Source: Lethocerus indicus
Taxonomy: Eukaryota; Arthropoda; Insecta; Hemiptera; Belostomatidae
Direction: 5' to 3'
DNA: 64,000 nt
Assembly (NCBI GenBank): GCA_019843655.1
Contig: JACDQD010000004.1
Span: 5,394,001-5,458,000 of the forward strand
The translations under genes and the position numbers were made by a program. Each line of letters starts with the position of its first letter. Within the stretch, counting starts at the first letter, position 1. Below are positions 37,301 to 49,300 of the stretch, piece after piece. The notes under the pieces are model-generated. The model saw only the letters and a program-made list of their open reading frames with translations, did not search any database and was not told the origin of the DNA.

Positions 37301-39579
37301 TTCTCTTCTTTTCGTGCTTTCCCTCTTTTCATTACTCTTTTTGCTATACTGAAATAATTTATTAGCAGTATTCATATTATACCGTTTGTACTTACCAGTT
37401 TGGTCTGTATATTTATCATCATCTTTTAGCTTCATGTCATGTTCTGTTTTATGTTCATTATGCCCTTCATTGCCGCAATAGAGGTCTCTACTTGTTATCA
37501 CGTAATAACTATCACGTTTTTCATTCGCATTATCATTGTTATGCGCAATGTATAGACCTGTTTCGGATTGGATGTTATTGTTTGGATCAAAATTGCCATC
37601 AAAACTTCCATCATAAAAAATGACATCTGATATTCTGTTACTTTGTAAATTTGTATGTAAATCATGGTTACACATTATTTCCATCTTACTAACTTTGTAA
37701 TCATCCGTTTTATCCACACTATGAATTTTTCTTCTCCCAATGTTTTCCCCGAAGCCTGCGCTCGACTCTTTCGATGCGCGTATAACCGATAAACATAAAT
37801 CAGTATCATGCATAAGATTATCTTCAATATCAATCAATTCCAAATGACTATCATCTATAAAGAGATCTTGCAAGTTGTAAGACATTTCATACTTCCCGTT
37901 TAGAGTCGAATCAGGAGGACATACGTAATAACTATCATCATTACTAAAACATTCTTCATTTAATCTGTTCCCGCATTCGCACTCTTTTTCAGAGGACACT
38001 GCAGCGCCAGTAGATTCATAACGTCTGTCAACGTTGTCTTCTAATGTCGAAAATTCGTCTTTCTTCGTCCCTTCCATTACTTTAATCGGCCAAACATTAT
38101 TTATTTCATTCTTCACAACCCCTCTAATGTACGCATTTGTTCGATTTATAATACTCTCTTGACACTTGATATAAACACAATCTGTTGATTTAATGTTGTC
38201 CTCTTTGGCAGAAAGGTAGGGAAAGGTATAGTCCTCGTTAGTATTGTTTTCTCTTGGGTAGTTTACGTGTACTCGATTTGTGAGGGCTTTCTTAATGCTA
38301 GGGTTATCGAATGCTCGGCTCCTAATTTCTGCCTACAAAACTTATTAATCGGAGTATTGTTTCCTGAACACACTGAATGACGAGTGTGTTTAATCAAGAC
38401 ATCGACCTCCCTGTCACACAGAATTTTATCTACACAAAGTACATGGTATTTTTCTAGGGCGGTCGACCCGCAACCATAGCTCAGATTAATGTGTCCGATT
38501 CGAAGTTTTGGCGGCATAATAGGCTGGTAAAAATGACCGACAGAATCGAATCCTGACCTCTGAGCTGCTCGACTCTTCGTTCCAGTTAGTTCGCATTCCA
38601 GAGGGGCCCTTCTTATTGGTGAGATATGCCAACGATCCCGATCGACACTGCCCGTGTGAACTTCCTTGAATGAGGAACGTGTGCCTTCTGATTTTTCCAC
38701 GCTCCTACAGGATCTATCTGTGGTAGTATCAGAAACATCTTTTCCGCACTGCCATCAGAATAAACCCTAAAATTGTTTCTAATTGACCGTCCAAAGATGA
38801 GAGACCCAGTTTTTTGTTCCTCGTGAAAGTGAGGACTAAAAAGCTCCTCCATTTGGGTGAGGGAGGCTCCAATTCTTTTCGTATCTTTTCCGATAGGCGA
38901 TACGTTCGGCGAAAACGACGGACTGTTCTCCTTGAAAATATTATTAAGGGAATCGATTTTAATCGGAGTGCTTGCGTTTATCTTTCTCGTTCTATCGGAT
39001 CGTGTACTTCGCTTATAATCAAAAAATCGTCTTCGTTTTCTTCTTGATGAGAATTTTTTGATGTACCTATTGAAACATAAATCATACTCCCTTTTTAGTA
39101 AATCGTTCACCGACTTCTCGTTTTCTTTACATTTACTTTTGTCTGAATCGATAAAGCGCATTTTATCAATATCCTTTATATTATTATAATCATCATCTCT
39201 ATCATCTATAACAAAAAAATTCTCCTTTTCAATTCTTTGGATATTAAGTTATCTTAACCAAGGTAAGATTCTTACTAAAATAGATTCCAAAGTGTAACGA
39301 GATAAACCACAATATTTTTTGTTTCAAAGTGTATTCAAAATACAATTTAGTTTAAAATGTTTATTATTAAGTTAAACTGTTAAAATAGCGAACTGAGAAA
39401 AAACTTACGTTTATTCTCGTAAGATGAAGAGTCAGACCGCAAACTTAAAAACTTGAATGAAATCTGTACGTTATTTCGTTTAAAGAACACTCTGGGAATG
39501 GCCTTTTTTAGGCTGGAGTTTGAACGATAACTACTGCTAAAAGTCAAATAATAAGTGTAATGATTTCAATACGAAAAAT

Positions 39580-39640
<61 letters not shown>

Positions 39641-40011
39641 TAAATATTGCCTTCCTCTTTCTTATTGTAGATTAAATTATTGATTATGGCTCAACTGAAT
39701 AACAGGCCAAAAATAATATAAGGACTTTTGCATATTCATTTGGTTCATAATTAAAGTAAACGATTTATAAAAGTTTCTATTGTGTAAGCTGATCGAATTG
39801 CCTTTCATTGACATTTTTTAAGATAGTGAGGTATTGGGGTCACTTACCTAACTCCATGGTACAATATTTTGTCCTTACACGCCGTTGAGAATGATGTATT
39901 CTGTATATTACAGAACGTATTATCTGAGCCTGTTAAAGGACTTGGATTTCCTTCCTTGCCTTTGCTTTTTCTTTGAACAAGGCTCTGATCATTCATCAAC
40001 TGATTATCCAT
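31351..40011 (-). CDS. Haspin: Haspin histone H3 Thr3 kinase with long N-terminal region
   Basis: Phosphorylates histone H3 at Thr3 in mitosis to recruit the chromosomal passenger complex. Exons (minus): 40011-39848, 39536-39409, 39205-35419, 35318-35181, 34954-34589, 34249-34128, 33644-33511, 33316-33164, 32913-32768, 31564-31351. Kinase domain from about 34750: glycine loop KKIGEGLFGEVF, VAIK-type ALKIIPIEGD, VNGEPQKRFAEVYSE, catalytic loop FEHRDLHWGNVL, and IIDYTLSS, where DYT replaces DFG, a haspin hallmark; then TGDYQFDIYR and VRWLHYLIDKM. The ATG at 40011 follows an in-frame stop and starts MDNQLMNDQS. The 3.8-kb third exon encodes about 1,260 polar, low-complexity residues, making a protein of about 1,780 residues against 798 in human. 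This exon needs one extra base in 38754-38616 and one in 38332-38266, and the kinase exon one near 34791, to keep frame. With those three bases the total is divisible by three. Confidence 0.93.
31565..32767 (-). other. Last haspin intron
   Basis: A 1.2-kb intron between exons at 32768 and 31564. No exon, RNA gene or clear transposon was recognised in it. Confidence 0.6.
39584..39638. repeat. (AT)n microsatellite in haspin intron 1
   Basis: AT dinucleotide run of about 55 bp, just upstream of the haspin exon 2 acceptor. Confidence 0.95.
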
Positions 40012-41406
40012 CGAGTTTTTTCAATATTTTCTGAATCTACAGTAGACATATACGTGTACATACATATTGTGCTTTTCAAATACACAAAGTGCAACAAGAT
40101 CGTTAACAGTGTAGAAAACTGAAGTTTTGTCATATGTTCTGAAAAATATTTATGTAATTACCAGAAAATATAAAACATATGGACTAATTAGAAAAAATGA
40201 GTCATGTATAACATACATATGTAAGTAGTTTTTGACGAGGACACTTTGATTTTAAATGTAGGTTTATGTTTGGAGTATTGAATTTATCATTTAATAGCGT
40301 GTTTGGACGGTTTCATAAGTCACACAGACTTTTTTTATAGTTCATAGTACAGTACAAATCTGATACAAGCAAATCATCATTCGATTATTTAATTAATATG
40401 TTTAATCTATTGCAGAATTTTATTGATTTTTCTTATTCATTCTGAGTATTTTAATTTACAAATAAACAATTCATTATATTATTTGAACACAGCTACATAT
40501 TTTAATTTATCCATGATGGAAAGTACATTTTTACTTAACACTTAAGAGGTGTAATACCATATTTCAAAGAATATTTGTTTGAAAATAAACTCCTTTAAAG
40601 GTACGTCACGTAAACATAAAATATTCCAGCTCAGTGTTACTACTCGATAGGTATCGATTCTAACTGGGTGAGAGTACTTAATCGATTTTGTATAATAGCC
40701 TTTCATCCCCGTACTGGGGAAGCGACTGTGTCATTTTTGTAGTTTTTACTAACCCCGTCGTTATAAGTAAACTATCTTTCGGAAAATCCATTATATGAAT
40801 GTTCTTATTCCTTTGTTTTAGTAGGCTATTGTAGCATTGTACGGCGCCACCGTCCGATTTAATAATAACGCTGAATTGGCAGTGTCATGAAACGTAAAAT
40901 GTTTTCGAGGACAGCTCCTGAGAAGTGTCTCAAGAATCTACTGCCGTTTTGCGTCTAGAAAAATAACAATGAATATATAATTTAGTAGTATGTTAGTGTT
41001 TTTTTTTAGTAACATGTGCTTATGTGTTATGTGAATATTAAACTGGTTTTATTATATTCAGTAAGTATACCTGGATCGAAATTTAGACTGTTATTTCTAA
41101 ACTAATTTTTCGATAACATATTAGTGTGTGTGTGTTTAACAACTAGATAAGTAAAAATATAAACTCTGAATATTAACATGTAAAAGGCCCGAATATTGTC
41201 AATATTTTTTGATAACATTATTTTTCAATAGAAAAAATTCATGGTTTAGCAAGAAGAATACGATATTTAGCATTCATACCCTTGACTTCATTGATTGATT
41301 GTAATGTATCGAGAATATTTTAAAATGATAAGTACACTTGAAAAGTAATGTGCTATACTTGAGATTTGTTATTTGATTTGATAACAATGTTTTTCAGACA
41401 TTAACA
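40012..41406. promoter_or_regulatory. Head-to-head promoter region between haspin and WDR37
   Basis: The start codons lie 1.4 kb apart and point away from each other. A slightly GC-richer block at about 40820-40960 is a plausible promoter core. A strong donor at 41061 (TTCA then GTAAGTAT) and an acceptor at 41397 suggest a WDR37 5' untranslated exon ending at 41060. GTATCGATT near 40650 resembles a DREF-type site, which in flies often marks housekeeping promoters; this is suggestive only. Confidence 0.55.
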
Positions 41407-44400
41407 ATGCCTTTGGAAGGTATTTCATCACATCTTGGTAAACCTCTTAAAGCGAACAAACGTGTTAGCTTGCCCAGAAGATCTAACAGTAATGAAGCGG
41501 ATGTGAATCAGTTGTTCCTTAATACTAGCTTTAAGTCAGACACTGATAGTGAAACAAATCTTCCACCTGTTCTCAGGTATTTTTAGTTTCAATAATTTAC
41601 ACTTTTAGGATTCAAAATAGGCTCTTATTTTTGTGATTACAATTGGTGGCACTATATAGAATAAATATATATGTATGTTCTTTGTGTTAAAATGTTACAT
41701 GTTAAGCTTAATGTTTCAATTTGGCATTTTAAAATACTAAAAACATTTTCTTTATTATAGTCCATAGAAAATATTGTTATATATCTGCTGAATGAAAAAT
41801 GCATTAGGCAAATTAATTTTAGGAATAATCATATGTTTCTATATTATCTTTTAATCAATATTTTATGTAAATACTTGAATCAATACTTTTAGGCGATGTA
41901 CTATTTTGGTAAATTTTCAGTTTGTAAGTGTTTTTGTTGGCTGTGATGATCCAAGTTAGGATAAGACTTGGTTAGATTGTGCTTAATGCACTCATTTTGC
42001 CACGCCTTGTTAAATCATAAAAAAATATGTAATGTTAGGACATTATTTTTATATTAAATATATTTTTATATATATTAAAATTATGTGTTTATAATATAAC
42101 TGATATTATGCATTTTTAATAGTATAACTGCGTAACATTTTCTTTTATAATATTTAGGGCAAAACTGCATGACTTGTTTAATCAGATAGAAAAGGAATTT
42201 GAAACATTGTATGCAGAAAATATACACTGTAAGTTTATTCATAAATATACCATTTTAGTTTGAAAAGTGATTAAAGACAAAGCATATGTTATTCATCTTA
42301 TTCATCTATTATTTTTTTAGTACAAGATAAAATTGAAGCATTGAATGAAAGGCTAGGGAAAGAAAGTATTGTCTTTGACAAACAAACTGAATCTACAGAA
42401 CTTGAATCAGTTCCACCAAAAAACGTATCTAAGCAGAAATGTAAGATAATAAAATTGCAGTTTATTTTATGTTTTGAAATCTAGTCATGTGATTGTGAAG
42501 CAGAATAATTTTTCATTTGTAGTGAGTGGAACCTCACAGAAATTAAAAACGGCTCACAGACTAAAAGCACAAACAAGCAAAATTGTTTCCAGTTTCAAAG
42601 GTCCAAGTGTTTGTTGCTCACTCGTGAAGGAGTTTGTGGGACACAGAGATGGAGTTTGGGATGTGGCTGTGGCTAGACCTGGCCAACTGTTCATTGGAAC
42701 TGCTTCAGCTGGTAGTGTGCTTTTTATTTGCACTTTTATATTTATTTGTAGTCAAACGCATTACAGCCAATTGCACTATATAAGCAAGGCTTACAAAAAA
42801 TTTTAGTCCTTTCTTTGGTACCAAACATGTTGATATTATAAATGGTTTTAATTCATGTGTTTCATTATAAGCATTTATTAATATTAATAATGTTTTCAAT
42901 TGTTAGATCACAGAGCATGTATATGGGGTATGGAGAGTGGTAGATGTCTTTTGAGATATATAGGTCACTCTGGTTCTGTCAACTCAATAAGATTCCATCC
43001 TACTCGTGATCTAGTTCTTACCTCTTCAGGTGACCACACAGCTCATATATGGCAGGCCGCAGTCATCGATCAACCTGTAATTGTTTTTTTGCATAACATT
43101 TTATTACACGAATTTTAAATAACATTGAGAAACAAGATGTACATGGTTGTGTGCTATAGTTTTGTGTGTACCGAGGAACCCAGGTACAGTAATACTGACT
43201 GCCACTGATTTGCCAACGTTTCATGGTTTATATTGAGTGTAATAAAACTTGGAAAATATTTTAAAATGACGAGTAAACTTGATAAATAGTGCACCACACA
43301 TGATCTACAGATGGGGATGCACATTTGGTGTTCCAGAGAGGCTTGTCTTCGGACGAAGATATAGAAGGTGGCGGAGGAATTGGCTGCGAGGGTGGAGGAG
43401 GAGTTGGTGAAGAAGAGGTTGTGGAAGAGAAAGCGGCACAGTTGAGAACACCGGTTGGGGAGTTTGTAGGTCACAGTGGTGTAGTTGTGGCAGCGGACTG
43501 GCTTCCTGGTGGTGACCATGTTGTTACTGCATCTTGGGACAGGACAGCTGCTGTCTATGATGTTGAGACCGGTGAAGTCTTACACTCCCTTACTGGTCAG
43601 TTCCACATTTATTACTGTTTAAAGGAGCATCCTTTTCAGTGAATAATAGGATCACTTTTCAGGTCCCCGACAAGAAGTATTGATGGATTGAATTTTTTAT
43701 ACATTTTCATACGTGTCGATACAGAAATATTAACTGGAATCATAGTACTTTGTATGTTTTTTTTAATATGAAACCCATAATTTTATCATGATGAAAAATT
43801 GATTTGAGATAATAATAGTTGTACTCTCCTCAGTTAGAGGGGATATTCATATGCCCATCAGGCTTCTGGGATGACTACGGAAGATATTACTACAATTTTA
43901 ATTATAATTTAAATATCTGAAATAATAACACTGAAGAACACGGCATTAAACAATTGGAAGAACCAAAGCATTGACTTTTGGTCTAATACCAGAGTGCAGA
44001 TGATGAGTGCATGCTATAATGTTGCAAATTTTATTGAAAAGGGTCAACATTCAGTTTTAGAATCATTTTTACATATTAACAGTTTCATTAAATTAGTTTA
44101 TTATAATCTTTCCATTTAAGAAATCATTCACTTTATAAGTACTAATTCATTTTGTTCTTTAGATGTTGTTACACATTAATTTTTTATCATTTCATATATA
44201 GCACAATGAATTTGCTTATGTGTGTGTGGTTGGTGGGGTAAATGACTGTTAACCAGAGAGTGTTGCTGTCTAACTCTCTGTTTTATGCTATCTAACAAAG
44301 TAATGTCTATGGCATATTGGCAGATTCAAACCACCATTAATTATACATCTTTACCTTAATTTGTGTGGGGGTGATGAACATCTTTAATGTATATGAAAAA

Positions 44401-46385
44401 TAAGCAGCTTTCTTGTTTTATTCATCTTTTATAACCCTGTCTTATGTTTGCAGGCCATGATCGAGAGTTAACTCACACTTCATCTCATCATTCCCAGCGA
44501 CTTGTTGTGACTTCATCTAAGGACACTACATTTCGGCTTTGGGATTTCAGGGAGCCCATTCATTCTGTGTCTGTTTTCCAGGGTCATACCGAGTAGGTGC
44601 AATTATATTCTCTGTTTAGCCCACTTTATTTTCATGATTTTTTGTGAAGTAATACTATCATCACTGTTGTGATCCCATCTCCTATCATTTATTTGGCCCT
44701 ATACTAGACTTATTTCAACCCATCTGTAATATTCTGTTGTCAGTTTGCTGCCAATGAATAATTCTGCTTAATGTTATTGTAACACTGTAGGTAAGATATA
44801 TTGGCAACTGACATGTGTAAGGGTACCTAGTGAGATATCACTACTTGTTGATGGAAAGTTGCAAGTGTTGGCAAAAAAGATAAAGCCTGTTTAACTAGGG
44901 ACAAAGTAAGTGAATAGGGACAAAAGTGTATACCATAATTACTTCATGAAATGTTAATTTTGTTTTGAACTTATTATTGTTTGTATATTATTTATAGCAC
45001 TGTAACTTCTGCCGTATTTACTAAATGGGAAGACAAAGTTGTGTCTGGATCAGATGATAGATCTGTTAAGGTAAGTTAGTAATTGATTTTTATTTTTATT
45101 TATAATGTAAACATTTATTGTTAAATTGTGTGATAATAGTACAAAGTAATAATTGTGGCCAATATCTTGGACTGTCTTCAGTCCAAGTTTCTCAGTTTTC
45201 ATCTCTCTGTTGTGAGATTCTGTAGGGGGTAAAGTTTGGATTAAAAATTTGGACTATTAGGGCTTAAAAAGCATTGTGGTATATTGGATGTTTTAAAGCC
45301 ATGAAAAAGGTAATAATAAATCAGGGAATGGTTCTTGTTTATATAATTTTGTAAATTCATTCTGTAATAGTTGTTTTAATTCGTAAGAACTCAATTTTTA
45401 TTTTACCTGTGCATTATTACGTTTCTGTTTTGTTTATAAAAACTCATTGTGCACAGAATAAAATATGATAAATTAAAATTAGCAATTATTAGTAATATTT
45501 CTTGTAAGAGATCAGACGATGATATATATAATGTAGCACCTAATATAGAATAATGCAATAATATTCACCTAGTTTCTTATTTGCTATTGATCGATAGTTT
45601 ATTAAAAAGGTTGATTTCCATTAAATTGCTGTTATTTAATAGTATATTTTTGATCATTTGAGGTTTGGGATTTGAGAAATATGAGATCCCCATTGGCAAC
45701 AGTGAGATCTGATTCTGGAGTAAACAGGCTGTCTGTGTCTAATAATGGTGTAGTGGCTGTACCTCATGACAACAGGCACATCAGACTGTATGACCTCTCT
45801 GGCCAGAGAATAGCTCGCCTCCCCAGGACAAGCAGACAAGTAATACACTACAAAATATAAAGCTGTTTTTTATATAATGGCCGTTAATAATTTATGCAGT
45901 TTGTGATACAGGCAGTGTATATAGGCGATTATTTTTTACTTTCATGAATTTTTTAAATATATACATACAAAACTGCTAATGAGAAATAAGGGGACTTGTA
46001 AAGATTATATAAAATAAATAATGTTTTGTTATTATTCAAAATACTATAGAATTGAATAATAACAAACAATAATAAGTAAACTTCATTTATTTATAGAATT
46101 GAAACATACTATTACTGTCATGTATCAAAACTCGATGTGGCATCATTTAGTTTTACAGCATTGGTGCGTTCATTTTATTATTGCCACACATCTCATTGAT
46201 AGTTTCAATGAGGCAATCAATGTATTATAATCGCCATTAATCAGATTGATTGTTTACAGGGACATCAGAGGATGGTTTGCAGTATTGCATGGGCAGAAGA
46301 CAACAATAGTGCTACAAATCTCTTCTCCTGTGGGTTTGACAGGTTCACCTTAGGATGGTCAATTCAGAACATCAAGGACATGTAA
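41407..46385 (+). CDS. WDR37: WD repeat-containing protein 37
   Basis: WD40 scaffold; in vertebrates WDR37 partners PACS1/PACS2. Exons: 41407-41576, 42158-42228, 42321-42440, 42523-42711, 42907-43076, 43311-43595, 44454-44592, 44998-45070, 45663-45839, 46260-46385; about 506 residues against 494 in human. N-terminus: [20 protein letters not shown] plus a short coiled coil, as in human. Then [18 protein letters not shown] begins the propeller. Repeats are clear: [119 protein letters not shown] Gly/Glu-rich insert (43360-43440) sits between blades. The junction 43076/43311 is out of phase by one base (see findings). The start ATG is eight codons before the conserved region and follows an acceptor at 41397. 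Confidence 0.96.
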
Positions 46386-49300
46386 ACAAAAATTGGCTGG
46401 CTTTTATTTCTTTTTTTTAATTTAATTTTTTTTTCTTCATTTCTCATCTTCCGCCGTGTGGCCGAATGTTTGTAAAAAATTACTTAACCCTTCTTATAAG
46501 AAAACTGCAAGAGAAGGGAAGCAAGAGAATGAAAGGCTTTCTGCGCAGTGCTTAAGCTTCTTTTATGTTTGTTTTGAGCATGCTGCGTTAAAAATTATCG
46601 AATGTTATTTTAATTTAGACAGCTGTCTGTCTGTTTTTTCTTCTATTATTTAGTATATATTTTTTAATTTTTTTTATTTCACACAGAAAAGAAGGTAGAT
46701 AATTAAATGTTGCTTGAATAATTGTCTAGATTTGAAACAGACCGTGATCAGTTTTTAGTGATTATAGCTATTAATTGTAGCTAGTTTATAAATGAAAGTA
46801 TATTTAGTTTTATTAATAAAATCCCTACAAATCTGATATTCAGAATCACTTGTTGGTTCTTTCTTATTAAATATTCTTTTCATTAAAGATCTGATAAGGT
46901 TTGATTATTAATTAATTTAGTAACTGATATAAATTATAATTTTCAAACAACTGTCTTTGAAGAAGTAACTTTGTTCATATAATGTTATGCATATTATTAT
47001 ACATTAGCTACATGTTATTGCATTTACATACTTATACATATATTTCATGGATTACCGCAGTCAAGTAAACTAGTTGCATTTTATATTGTTATATTGTAGA
47101 CTGTTATTCCCTTTAGTGTTTTACTATTGAATCTACTCCTACCTCCTTTTAACTTTAAAATTAGTTATATTTTTTGTAGTATATTTTATTGGTGGATAAC
47201 ATTGAAAAAATATATTGTTGCTGGAATCTGTAAATCATAGACAACCTCTACTTTTACCCTGTATAGTTGTGATTTAATATGTATAGTTTAAAAAATCAGG
47301 GATATTGTTTGAATCTATAAACTTGTACATATAATGGAATTTTTTTAAGAAGTTAGTTTAAAAAAATAATATCAAGTGTTTGCCATCAAATAGTCAAGTA
47401 CTGTTTTGATTTTATATTTTCGTGTAATGATAAGATGCAACTTTATTTTAGAATGTTGGATAATTTATTGTTTCTGTCTGAACAGGTCTTCCTTCAAAAA
47501 TTTTTTATTTTATTATTCTTAAGATAAATTACATAATTCAATCAGAATCATGAGTTTAATTTAATAGGGATTTATTTAACAGTGACTGAGAACATTATTG
47601 AGAATTACTGTTGCTAATTACTCTTCTGATCTTAGTGGAACTCTCATATCTGATAGAGGTTTGCCTTTATTATTGTGAGTACATAGTTTTAAGCTTAAAA
47701 TTATTCTTAAATCCTCCCAACTTTTAGTTTATCCTCTAGGATAAAACCAATGGGATAATTACATTTCAAAAGTTTAATTTCTATTAGAAATCTAAATAAT
47801 ATTGATACTGTTGCTATTAATGATCCATTTTAATGATCCCTTTTGTAGCTTAATCAAGGCACTCTGGAAGTTCTTTCATTCCACAAATTTGTCTATACAG
47901 TTTAATTGTATTTTGTTTAAGTTTGAAATGAAGTGGTCCTATATAGCTTGTTTATTTTCCCATTCCCCAGTAAATTCTATTTCTTTGTTTTTATGACTTA
48001 TTGGTACAGTCTGAAGATGTAATTTTATGTGTGTGTGGGTGGGTGTATGTATATTTATAAAACACACTCTCTTTAAAATGTTAAAACTTTACAGAATATA
48101 AGTTATATCAAAATCTATTTGTTGCATCATATTTTTTAATACAAAACGTTAATAGTCCCTGGGTTTAATATTAACTACACACTAAAGGAAAATGGAAAAC
48201 AGGGAAAAGTTGATAATCTTTGATAGATTTTATTATTATGTAACATTACCTGTAATCTCAAATAATATCCCTTACGTGATCAAAGTATTATTGTGAACTG
48301 TTGTTTTATTTATTAGCTATTCACTTTAATAAATATTGTATATTTGTTAGCTCTGAAATGTACTTTGGAATGGTAATTGAAGCTGATTGTGCACTGAGGA
48401 AAACACTTGCAATGTTTCAAATGCATAATTATTTTTGGGGAGTAAAAACAATAACATGAAATTTGTTGTAACTAATTTGTTGTTTCTTTTTTTATGACAA
48501 GTGATAATGTTTTTAAAGATATTTCTTTATTAATTACAAATTATCAGAAGGCTTAGTTTCTTGTGTATCACTTAAAATAAATTATAGTTTTAGGTTCTTA
48601 ACTTCTTTAATTACTTTTGGCCAAGGCCAAAATAATATTTCCTTATGGTTGTTTCTTCACATTCATTTATGGGAATTAAGCTAAATAGAGCCATTTCCAA
48701 GTTATTTAAATTGTTTTGATAGTAGACAATTGATTTTAAAGCAGATATTTAGGTATCACTAATATTTTACCCATTTAATTGTTTAAAGATTAATTAGGTA
48801 AGATATTAACTGACATATACAACATGTGAACAAAGCTTGCACTCGGTTGTTTTTTAGAAGATGAATTGACCTAGATTAATCATTTCTTTTAAAATATGAT
48901 GTGCTGTTTTGAGAAAACAGAAATAACATTTTTTTTGTTTATAAAAAAAGGAGGAATACTTTTTTTGCATAAAATTGTATACTCATCAAGGAATTAATTC
49001 AGAAAGAAGAAAATAGTTGTTTCTATATCTGATTAATGGATACCTTAATTTGCAAGAATTTGCAGTGTTATATTTTTTAGGTTTTATTTTGATAATTGAT
49101 ACCAATAAATTCTTTTCCTATTTCTTACATCCATAATCAACTTTTCGTTGATTTTTAAAAAATTGAGGTTTGATTTTAAATCCAATATCTCGCTTGGCTC
49201 AACAGTCATTGTGCTATAAACCTAAATAAAGGTAAGGCATGTAGCGTATTTGACATTTTTACCGTCTCATTTAAAAAATTGTATAGTTTGCTGTACTTTT

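Noticed and set aside
31351..40011. Haspin as a pseudogene because of broken frames
   Set aside because: All catalytic exons are intact with correct splice phases, and each break is repaired by one added base, so assembly error is more likely.
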